Below the pieces are notes generated by a model. It did no database searches. It saw only the letters and a list, made by a program, of their open reading frames with translations, and was not told the origin of the DNA. DNA of 64,000 bases from JAMQKA01 sp043951865 (GTDB lineage Bacteria; Bacteroidota; Rhodothermia; Balneolales; Balneolaceae), in NCBI RefSeq assembly GCF_043951865.1, contig NZ_JBINJF010000023.1, positions 3,108-67,107 on the forward strand, given 5' to 3'. Below are positions 9,084 through 16,454 of this stretch, in pieces. Position numbers and translations under genes: made by a program. Positions within the stretch are counted from its first letter, which is position 1. Every line of letters starts with the position of its first letter.

Positions 9084-10007
9084 ATGGCATCTAAAAAAGT
9101 TTTGGGACGAGGACTAGGAGCATTTTTCCCCGATTACAAAGAGGAGGGGGAAGAACCAGAAAATACGGGAGGAACGGAGTCATCTTCCGGTACGGTTGTA
9201 GAGCCAGAAAAGCGGGTCAATATTGTGCTGCATATCCCCGTGGGAGATATCCGCCCCAATCCGCATCAGCCGCGCAAAGAGTTTAAGGACGAAAGCCTGG
9301 AGGAGCTGGCCCAGTCTATTAAAAAACACGGGCTTATCCAGCCTATTACGGTCCGTTACATCGGGGACAAGCGGTTTGAGCTGATCAGCGGAGAACGCCG
9401 CCTGCGGGCCTCAAAACTGGCGGGACTCGATGAGATTCCCTCATACATACGCGAGGTCAATGACGAGGATATCATCTCGTATGCACTGATTGAGAATATC
9501 CAGCGGGAAGATCTGAATCCCATCGAAATTGCCATGGGGTACGAGCGGCTTATCGAGGAGTGTGACTACACCCAGGCCGAGGTAGCTGAAAAAGTGGGTA
9601 AAAACCGCACGACCATCACCAATATGCTCCGGCTGTTAAACCTGCCGCCCTTTATACAGGCCGCTCTGCGGGATGGCAGCATCTCGATGGGCCACGCCCG
9701 GGCGCTGATTAATATTGAGGATCCCGATGTGCAGGAAGAGATTTTTGAGAAGGCGGTAGAACATGACTATTCGGTCCGGCAAATTGAAAAAGCGGTCCGG
9801 CAGATCGGCAAAAAGCAAAAGAAGAGATCAACTGACAAACAGGAGGATGAAAACCGTGCCTTCTTCAACGAAATATCCAACCGGCTCAGACGTAAGTTTA
9901 GTACTAAAGTAAATATAAAACCCAAAAAGGATGGCGGAGAAATTCGCATCGAATATTATACAGACGAAGATCTGGACCGGCTTCTCGAGCTATTCGAATC
10001 TATTTAG
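9084..10007 (+). CDS. parB: Chromosome-partitioning protein ParB/Spo0J
   Basis: A 307-residue ParB. It begins with the usual short basic tail MASKKVLGRGLGAFFPDYK, then a low-complexity linker, the ParB/Srx CTPase-type domain (IRPNPHQPRKEF at about 55-66; ELISGERRLRASKLAG at about 96-111), the Box II region LIENIQREDLNPIE and an HTH (YTQAEVAEKVGKNRTTITNM). The C-terminal dimerisation domain follows a charged linker. It binds parS and loads SMC. Its 3' end overlaps the start proposed for the next gene by 77 bp, in a different frame. Confidence 0.95.
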   Translation: MASKKVLGRGLGAFFPDYKEEGEEPENTGGTESSSGTVVEPEKRVNIVLHIPVGDIRPNPHQPRKEFKDESLEELAQSIKKHGLIQPITVRYIGDKRFELISGERRLRASKLAGLDEIPSYIREVNDEDIISYALIENIQREDLNPIEIAMGYERLIEECDYTQAEVAEKVGKNRTTITNMLRLLNLPPFIQAALRDGSISMGHARALINIEDPDVQEEIFEKAVEHDYSVRQIEKAVRQIGKKQKKRSTDKQEDENRAFFNEISNRLRRKFSTKVNIKPKKDGGEIRIEYYTDEDLDRLLELFESI

Positions 10008-10680
10008 CGTCCTGCTGTTCTGTTTCATTCTTTCGCTTTTTGCGGTGGTTCCGGCTACAGCTCAGCCGGCGGAAAATATTGGGCACGCTGATCACCTGCA
10101 GCGACAAACGGCGGAGGCCTTTCTGTCTCCCCGGTCGCAATATGCTATTAAAGGCTTCGGCCCCGTGCAGCCAGACACAACCGCCAATACTGAAAACGAA
10201 TCTACTTCCCGGTATCCCGAACCCAAAAGCGTGCTCATGAAGTCGCTGATGATACCGGGCTGGGGACAGCTGGTTAACAAACAGGCGTGGAAAATACCGC
10301 TTGTGTACGGGCTTATTGGCGGGGTGGTGGGGTACAATATCTACCTGACCCACAGGTACTGGGATTACCGGGCTGCCTATTACAATGCTAACAACGATGA
10401 TATGAGGTTTGGTCCAACGCCCGACTATATTCCCCCGAATACGAACGAAGAACAGCTGCGCAATACCAGGAACCGGTTACAGAACCGGAGAGATTTGACC
10501 TATCTTGGCATTGTACTGGCCTACGGGCTTAATGCGCTCGATGCCTACGTTTATGCGCACATGCGCTCGTTTGACGTGTCGGAGGACCTGAGCCTGAAAA
10601 CCGATCTTAAACCTGCGCTCATAGCAGAATCCTCTCCCGGAATAACACTTTCGGTTCAGCTGTTTAATCATACCAAATAG
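9931..10680 (+). CDS. DUF5683-type exported/membrane protein
   Basis: A 249-residue protein with a hydrophobic signal segment (LFSVLLFCFILSLFAVVP, residues 24-41), a proline/serine linker, and the motif SLMIPGWGQLVNKQAWKIP at about 104-122 followed by two short hydrophobic stretches. This PGWGQ block is typical of DUF5683, found downstream of parAB in many Bacteroidota. The function is unknown. The start is awkward: the only ATG that leaves the signal peptide intact is inside parB at 9931, giving a 77-bp overlap and a 23-residue stretch before the hydrophobic core. No ATG, GTG or TTG lies between there and the core, so either the overlap is real or the start is non-canonical. Confidence 0.7.
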   Translation: MAEKFASNIIQTKIWTGFSSYSNLFSVLLFCFILSLFAVVPATAQPAENIGHADHLQRQTAEAFLSPRSQYAIKGFGPVQPDTTANTENESTSRYPEPKSVLMKSLMIPGWGQLVNKQAWKIPLVYGLIGGVVGYNIYLTHRYWDYRAAYYNANNDDMRFGPTPDYIPPNTNEEQLRNTRNRLQNRRDLTYLGIVLAYGLNALDAYVYAHMRSFDVSEDLSLKTDLKPALIAESSPGITLSVQLFNHTK

Positions 10681-10691
10681 AGCAGATTTTT

Positions 10692-11411
10692 ATGGAAAAG
10701 GATAGTAATACAAATGATGCCCCCAAAAACGCCCGGTTGGTCCCGGAACAATTCGAACAGGAGCGGGATACCGACTTGTGGAGCATTTTCAAAATTATGG
10801 GGGAATTTGTCGATGGATATGACAAACTGTTCCGTATCGGGCCCTGTGTTTCCATTTTCGGATCGGCGCGCACAAAACCGGGCAGCACCTATTACCAGCA
10901 GGCCGTGGAGGCCGCCCGCGAGATGACCAAAAAGGGGTTTGGGGTAATAACCGGAGGCGGACCGGGAATCATGGAGGCGGCAAACAAGGGTGCCAGGGAA
11001 CAGCAGGCAAAATCGGTAGGCCTCGGTATTGACCTGCCTTTTGAACAGGGGGTAAACGAGTTTGTGGATCCCGATTATACGATTATGTTCCATTACTTTT
11101 TTGCCCGTAAAGTGATGTTTGTGAAATACGCACAGGGCTTTATCGTCTTTCCCGGGGGATTCGGAACGCTGGATGAATTTTTTGAGGCGATGACGCTGAT
11201 TCAAACGAATAAAATAACGCAGTTTCCCGTCGTACTTATCGGCACGGAATACTGGGGAGGACTGGTTGACTGGATTAAAAACAAGATGGTGGAGGAGGGA
11301 ACGATTTCACCGGAGGATATCAACCTGTTTCACCTGACGGATGACCACCTGAAGGCGGTTGATATTATCTGTTCATTCTATCAAAAACATTCCGTCAGTC
11401 CCAATTTTTAG
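10692..11411 (+). CDS. LOG-family (TIGR00730-type) nucleotide phosphoribohydrolase
   Basis: A 239-residue Rossmann-like protein carrying the LOG signature FPGGFGTLDEFFE (about 152-164) and the upstream GGGPGIMEAANKGA block. Proteins with PGGxGTxxE hydrolyse nucleoside 5'-monophosphates of the cytokinin type to base and ribose 5-phosphate; older annotations call them lysine decarboxylase-like, which is a misnomer. It starts 11 bp after the DUF5683 gene, so it probably belongs to the parAB transcript. The physiological substrate in bacteria of this kind is unclear. Confidence 0.85.
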   Translation: MEKDSNTNDAPKNARLVPEQFEQERDTDLWSIFKIMGEFVDGYDKLFRIGPCVSIFGSARTKPGSTYYQQAVEAAREMTKKGFGVITGGGPGIMEAANKGAREQQAKSVGLGIDLPFEQGVNEFVDPDYTIMFHYFFARKVMFVKYAQGFIVFPGGFGTLDEFFEAMTLIQTNKITQFPVVLIGTEYWGGLVDWIKNKMVEEGTISPEDINLFHLTDDHLKAVDIICSFYQKHSVSPNF

Positions 11412-11675
11412 CGAATCGACCTGCCTTGCGAAACCCGGGAAGTGCCGGATGGTGCGGCATTCGATTCCATGTTTAAAATAGATTAGGGAACATTAATCCA
11501 TTTTATGGATCTAACCTATGTTGATATATTGATAACCGCTGGTGTAACGGGAATTAAGATCGGCATTTCAACCAATAGTACAATATTTCAGAGGTAATTG
11601 AGTTTTTCATTTAAATAAATTTTTTTATTCATTACTTTCTATCGCTCTGAACGTTCACTCTAAAAATATGGGAAC

Positions 11676-12704
11676 ATGAAGTATTTAAAATACAGTGCAA
11701 CACTTTTTATGGCCGGTATCCTTACGATCGGGCTTTCTACGCAGGCCTTGGCACAAAGTGACAACTACTCAAAGGCGGTTGCTGCTTTCAACAAGGCATT
11801 GGAACAAGCCAAGGCAAATGAATTTGAAAGTGCCATCAACATGTACAACCAGGCTGTCTCACTAGCTGAAGAATCAGATAATGAGAAAGCCGGGGATCTG
11901 GTTGACCGGGCACAGAGTCAACTGCCTTCTATCTATTTTCAACTCGCGGTAACCAAGTACAAAGCGTTCCAGCAAAGCCAGAATATTGCAGGACTGGAGG
12001 AAGCGATGACCGCATTCCAGGAAGCCGCTGATATTTCCGAAGAATATGGCAATGGACAGGTTGCACAAAAGGCGAGCAATATTGTAACCCAGCTGCTGTA
12101 TACGCGCTCTATTATTGAGTTTAAGTCGCAGCAGTACGATGCGGCAATTGCTTCGCTGGATGAAGCGATTGAGCGGAATCCCAATTATGCAAAAGCCTAT
12201 TATCAGAAAGGGCTGGTCATCAAAAATCAAAATGATGAAGACCTGGATATAGCACTTGAGATGTTTGATCAGGCCATTGAGGTCGGAAAACAGGTCAACG
12301 ACAACCAGATTGTGCGGCAGGCCACCGAAGCAGGCCGCGACAACCTGATTTACCGGGGCGTGCAAAATATGGAGGATAAAAATTTTGCGCGGGCTGAAGA
12401 GCAGTTGAACCGGGCCCTTGAGTATGATGCGGAATCTGCCAATGCTCACTACAGGCTGGCTGAACTGCACAACAAGCAGACCAACTGGGACCAGGCGATT
12501 TCTCACGCCCAGAAAGCGCTTGACCTGGAGACCGGTGGAAAGACGGAACTGGCAAAAATCTATTTTGAGCTGGGAACGGCTCTGAAGGCACAGGGACGAA
12601 AAGCAGAAGCCTGCTCCGCCTTTAAAAATGCGGCTTTCGGTTCTTTCCAATCTCCGGCGGAACACGAGATAGAGTTTGAGCTGGAGTGCGAAAGCAGCAC
12701 CTGA
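11676..12704 (+). CDS. Exported TPR-repeat protein
   Basis: A 342-residue protein with a signal peptide (residues 1-27, ending TQALAQ) followed by tetratricopeptide repeats throughout: for example ESAINMYNQAVSLAEES, AIASLDEAIERNPNYAKAYY, ANAHYRLAELHNKQTNWDQA. Such proteins are periplasmic scaffolds; no catalytic domain is present. The upstream 264-bp gap is AT-rich and the gene is followed immediately by a strong intrinsic terminator, so it is probably transcribed alone. No specific partner can be named from context. Confidence 0.85.
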   Translation: MKYLKYSATLFMAGILTIGLSTQALAQSDNYSKAVAAFNKALEQAKANEFESAINMYNQAVSLAEESDNEKAGDLVDRAQSQLPSIYFQLAVTKYKAFQQSQNIAGLEEAMTAFQEAADISEEYGNGQVAQKASNIVTQLLYTRSIIEFKSQQYDAAIASLDEAIERNPNYAKAYYQKGLVIKNQNDEDLDIALEMFDQAIEVGKQVNDNQIVRQATEAGRDNLIYRGVQNMEDKNFARAEEQLNRALEYDAESANAHYRLAELHNKQTNWDQAISHAQKALDLETGGKTELAKIYFELGTALKAQGRKAEACSAFKNAAFGSFQSPAEHEIEFELECESST

Positions 12705-12734
12705 TAATAACAAGTTCTATTTGTGATTTTTTAT

Positions 12735-12763
12735 AAAAGCCTCTCGGAAGAGAGGCTTTTTTT
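12735..12763 (+). terminator. Rho-independent terminator after the TPR gene
   Basis: A perfect 11-bp stem AAAAGCCTCTC / GAGAGGCTTTT with a GGAA tetraloop (12746-12749) followed by TTT. It lies 31 bp after the TPR stop codon and is the clearest terminator in the window. Confidence 0.95.
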
Positions 12764-12858
12764 GTACCAATTTTTAGTTTCAAGTAATGTTGGCATTAAC
12801 TATTTTCATTGCGCAAAAACCAAACGTAATGTGAATAAGAGCCACAAATTACTTTAGC

Positions 12859-14859
12859 ATGTCAACTCAATCACTTGATGATCTTTGTGTAAATACGATT
12901 CGCACGCTGTCTATGGATGCCGTACAGGCTGCCGAATCCGGGCATCCGGGTATGCCGATGGGAATGGCCGACGCCGCTTATGTATTATGGACCCGGTTTC
13001 TCCGCCATGATCCTACCAACCCGGACTGGTACGACAGGGATCGATTTATCCTTTCTGCGGGGCACGGCTCTATGTTGCTCTACAGTCTGCTTCACCTGAC
13101 CGGCTATGATCTTTCACTTGAGGAACTGAAGAATTTTCGCCAGTGGGACAGTTTGACGCCGGGTCATCCTGAATATGGCTTGACACCGGGAGTAGAAACT
13201 ACGACAGGTCCGCTGGGACAAGGGTTTGCAACCGGTGTGGGAATGGCGATTGCGGAAGCACATCTTTCATCGCTGTACAATACCGGGGAGTTTGTGCTAA
13301 CCGATCACTATGTCTACGGTATTGTAAGTGACGGTGACCTGATGGAGGGCATCTCCCACGAGGCCGCCTCCCTGGCCGGCCACCTGGAGCTCGGGAAGCT
13401 TATATATCTGTATGATTCAAATAATATTTCCATCGACGGCAGCACCGATCTTGCATTTACTGAAAATGTAAACGAGCGTTTTAAGGCCTATAATTGGCAT
13501 GTGCAGGAAATTGACGGGCACGATCACCAAGCGGTGGAAAACGCCATAAAACACGCTCAAAAATCGGACAAGCCCTCCATTATTGTATGTAACACCCACA
13601 TCGGATTCGGAAGTCCCAACAAGCAGGACAGTGAAGCCTCGCACGGGGCCCCGCTTGGAGAAGAGGAAGTGCGCCTGACAAAAGAGAACCTCGGATGGGA
13701 TCCGGATAAGAAGTTCTATATACCGGAAGAGGTCGCAAAACACATGGCGGAAGCTGTTGAAAAGGGTAAAAAGTTGTCAAAACAGTGGGAGCAGCGGGTG
13801 GAGGAGTACCTGTCGGTGCATCCCGAAAAGGGCGCTGAATTCAAGGCGCGGATCAGCCGCGAGCTTCCCGCCGATTTTGATTCCAGGCTGCCCGTATTTC
13901 CGGCAGATGAAAAGGGATTGGCAACCCGAGCTTCTTCCGGCAAAGTATTAAATGCCATTGAAGGCTACCTGCCGGCACTGCTTGGCGGTTCGGCTGACCT
14001 GCACGGAAGTAACAAAACCTGGATCGATTCCTCCGGACCGTTCAGCGCGGAAGATTATACTGCCCGCAACATGCACTACGGAGTGCGGGAACATGCCATG
14101 GGGGCAGCTATGAACGGAATGGCCCTCCATGGGGGCATTATCCCGTACGGAGGTACTTTCCTTATTTTTTCAGACTATTGCCGGCCCGCGATCCGCATTG
14201 CCGCCCTGTCTGAAATTCCCTCCATCTTTGTGATGACCCACGACAGTATCGGCCTCGGGGAAGATGGTCCCACCCACCAACCGGTTGAACACCTCTCCTC
14301 GCTGCGGGCCATGCCCAACCTGCTGGTGCTGCGCCCCGCCGACGCCAACGAAGTTTCCTGGGCGTGGAAAGCTGCCATTGAACACGATGAGGGTCCGTCG
14401 ATGCTGGTTTTGACTCGTCAAAACTTGCCGACGTATGACCGTGAAAAATATGCCGCTGCAGAAAATACGCTGAAGGGTGCATACGTACTTTCCGACAGCG
14501 ACAGCAAGCCCGATATTATCCTTATCGGGAGCGGTTCCGAAGTGCAGTACGCGATGGAAGCCCAGCAGACCCTTGCTGAAGAGGGTATCGCAGCGAGAGT
14601 CGTGAGCATGCCCTCGTGGTCACTGTTTGAGCAGCAGAGTAAAAAGTACAGAGATCAGGTACTGCCGCCGGATATCAAGGCACGGATATCCATTGAAGCG
14701 GGTTCAACCCACGGCTGGCACAAGTGGATCGGCTCGGAAGGGGTGGCCGTGGGAATCGATCATTTCGGCGCCTCGGCTCCCTATGAGACGATTTATCAGG
14801 AGTTCGAGCTGACACCGGAACGCCTGGTAGAAGAGGCCAAAGACCTGCTCGGCAAATAG
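12859..14859 (+). CDS. tkt: Transketolase
   Basis: A 666-residue thiamine-diphosphate enzyme of the pentose phosphate pathway, normal length. The N-terminal ESGHPGMPMGMADAAYVLW block, the ThDP-binding GDGDLMEGISHEAASLAG-like region (here SDGDLMEGISHE) and the central HDSIGLGEDGPTHQPVEHLS motif are all present, as is the C-terminal transketolase domain. Cytosolic. It is flanked by an intrinsic terminator upstream and by repeat element A downstream, whose right-hand hairpin can act as its terminator. Nothing unusual in composition. Confidence 0.96.
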   Translation: MSTQSLDDLCVNTIRTLSMDAVQAAESGHPGMPMGMADAAYVLWTRFLRHDPTNPDWYDRDRFILSAGHGSMLLYSLLHLTGYDLSLEELKNFRQWDSLTPGHPEYGLTPGVETTTGPLGQGFATGVGMAIAEAHLSSLYNTGEFVLTDHYVYGIVSDGDLMEGISHEAASLAGHLELGKLIYLYDSNNISIDGSTDLAFTENVNERFKAYNWHVQEIDGHDHQAVENAIKHAQKSDKPSIIVCNTHIGFGSPNKQDSEASHGAPLGEEEVRLTKENLGWDPDKKFYIPEEVAKHMAEAVEKGKKLSKQWEQRVEEYLSVHPEKGAEFKARISRELPADFDSRLPVFPADEKGLATRASSGKVLNAIEGYLPALLGGSADLHGSNKTWIDSSGPFSAEDYTARNMHYGVREHAMGAAMNGMALHGGIIPYGGTFLIFSDYCRPAIRIAALSEIPSIFVMTHDSIGLGEDGPTHQPVEHLSSLRAMPNLLVLRPADANEVSWAWKAAIEHDEGPSMLVLTRQNLPTYDREKYAAAENTLKGAYVLSDSDSKPDIILIGSGSEVQYAMEAQQTLAEEGIAARVVSMPSWSLFEQQSKKYRDQVLPPDIKARISIEAGSTHGWHKWIGSEGVAVGIDHFGASAPYETIYQEFELTPERLVEEAKDLLGK

Positions 14860-14885
14860 GTAATTCGCAGCGAATTATTAATTTG

Positions 14886-14999
14886 GAGCCTTTGCAGATC
14901 TACTGCTATGGCGGGAGGTGGTTGTACTACCGACCTTACCGGGTGCCAAGCGGGAGTACCCCCCTCATAAAGTGGAATTGAGGGTTTCGTAAAACCCTC
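14886..14999 (+). repeat. Dispersed intergenic element, copy A
   Basis: Copy A of a roughly 115-bp element also found at 19494-19608 (inverted), 51296-51414 and 60566-60676. Shared parts in order: CCTTTGCAGA near the left end, GGGAGGTGGTTGTACTACCG (a small internal palindrome), the invariant CGGGAGTAC core, and a right end GAGGGTTT...AAACCCTC. The ends form imperfect terminal inverted repeats. No coding capacity. It fills the gap between convergent tkt and the SpoIIE-type gene. Confidence 0.85.
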
Positions 15000-15003
15000 T
15001 TTT
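14980..15003 (+). terminator. Terminator formed by the right end of repeat A
   Basis: A perfect 8-bp stem GAGGGTTT / AAACCCTC with a CGTA loop, followed by TTTT. It is part of repeat copy A and is placed correctly to end tkt transcription before the convergent gene. Confidence 0.75.
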
Positions 15004-15022
15004 ACCCGTACTTAGTCACAAA

Positions 15023-16171
15023 TTAATCCTCCGGGTGATGTACGCACGTAAATGTGATATCATCCGGGGGTTTTTCTTTGCCGATAAATCCCTCCAGGGA
15101 AGCGTGAATTTTCCGAACAATGGTTTTGGCGTGTAGCGAACCGTAGATACTCATCAGGGAATCGACCCGCTCTTCCCCGTATTGTTCCCCGTACTCGTTA
15201 CGGGCTTCGGTGAGACCATCGGTGAAAAAGAGAACACTGTCTCCTTTCTTGAAATGGAATTTCTTTTCCTGCATGAAATTTTCCAGGTTTTGGGAAGAGG
15301 TCATGCCCAGCGCAAAACCGTCGGAACGGAGTTCAAATGTGGCATCGCGCTCCCGGCTGTAGAATATGGGCGCGTTGTGGCCGGCGCGCGCAAACGTAAA
15401 GTGACCTGCTCCATGAGGAAAAAAGGCCGCACAGGCGGTGACAAAAGTCTTGTCAGCCGCCCCCGACTTTACATAGTCATTCAGTTCTACAAGCAGTTTT
15501 TTTGGAGGAGGCTGTTCTTTTTCGATCAGGAGATGAACCAGCGCCTGCATGCGAACCATATAAAGAGCGGCGGTGAGCCCCTTGCCGGAGACATCCGCTA
15601 TAACGATGTAGGTGCCCGCCCCGGTCTCGATCATATCCACGTAGTCGCCGCCCACCTCCTGGGCGGTATTGGCAAATGAGTAGATCTCAAGGTGATCCCT
15701 GACCAGCTCGGTGGCGGGCAGCAGACCCAGTTGAATTTCTCTTGCCAGGTCGATCTCCCGCTTTACATCCGATTTTTCCAGCAGTTCCACAAGCAGCAAC
15801 AGCAGCATGGTGCCAAATGAAAACGGCAACAGCAGATCATAAAAGAGCACAAAATCGGATATTCCCACAAATCCCGCCAAATAATACAACACGAACGAAA
15901 TGGTGGAGAGCCCGAATGCGAGCCTGCGCGTTGGGTTCAGCCGCTGGGTAAGAGAAGAGAACAACCGGAAAAATTTGACGTGACCGGGCAGCGCTGCTCC
16001 CTGCTCTTGCTCTTCCTCCTGGCCGATCGCCTCGTGGTAAAGCTGTTTCAGCCGGTCGGTGTCTTCATATAGCTCCTTCCCCAGCCGTTCCCGCGTCATC
16101 CCTGACACATATTCCCTGTAAAACGACTTGGTACTTTGTAAGGCCGACTGTGCTTCGTTTTTTAATCCCAT
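15023..16171 (-). CDS. SpoIIE/RsbU-type PP2C serine phosphatase, membrane-anchored
   Basis: A 382-residue protein. Residues 1-70 are cytoplasmic and charged, with a Glu-rich stretch (QEEEQEQ). Two hydrophobic segments at about 84-130 anchor it. A PP2C/SpoIIE domain follows from about 140: AREIQLGLLP, EVGGDYVDM (metal-binding Gly-Asp), VIADVSGKGLTAAL, ARAGHNAPI, VLFFTDGLTEARN and PPDDITF. All acidic metal-binding positions of the family appear kept. Such phosphatases act on STAS anti-anti-sigma proteins in partner-switching stress control; no partner is encoded nearby. It converges on tkt, with repeat A between them. Confidence 0.9.
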   Translation of the reverse strand: MGLKNEAQSALQSTKSFYREYVSGMTRERLGKELYEDTDRLKQLYHEAIGQEEEQEQGAALPGHVKFFRLFSSLTQRLNPTRRLAFGLSTISFVLYYLAGFVGISDFVLFYDLLLPFSFGTMLLLLLVELLEKSDVKREIDLAREIQLGLLPATELVRDHLEIYSFANTAQEVGGDYVDMIETGAGTYIVIADVSGKGLTAALYMVRMQALVHLLIEKEQPPPKKLLVELNDYVKSGAADKTFVTACAAFFPHGAGHFTFARAGHNAPIFYSRERDATFELRSDGFALGMTSSQNLENFMQEKKFHFKKGDSVLFFTDGLTEARNEYGEQYGEERVDSLMSIYGSLHAKTIVRKIHASLEGFIGKEKPPDDITFTCVHHPED

Positions 16172-16454
16172 CTATAAAAGGTTTATCTAAATTGACAATA
16201 CAAGCTTATTCGAATTCTGAATTAAAAAGTTTACCTTCACGGTTCATGGACAATTATCAATGATCGCCGGCAGTTAGTCAATATTAAAAGCCGGATGTAA
16301 CACGAGTGCCGTAAAAAGCTGGATTCTGAACACAGGTTCAAACGGCGGTTCACGGGTAGCGACCCTATTGAGTAGTTGAAGGATTATAATACGCTGGGTG
16401 AAAAAACCTCTGTCGCAAATTGAAAAGGAATATAACTGAATTCACGGATTTATT
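16172..16454. other. Divergent intergenic region upstream of polA
   Basis: A 283-bp gap between the divergent SpoIIE-type gene and polA. No ORF and no clear repeat is visible; promoters for both genes are presumed here but no confident -33/-7 pair was found. Confidence 0.4.

Noticed and set aside
15660..15680. Extra TGAGTAGA copy near 15676
   Set aside because: It lies inside the coding sequence of the phosphatase gene without the downstream boxes, so it is treated as coincidence.
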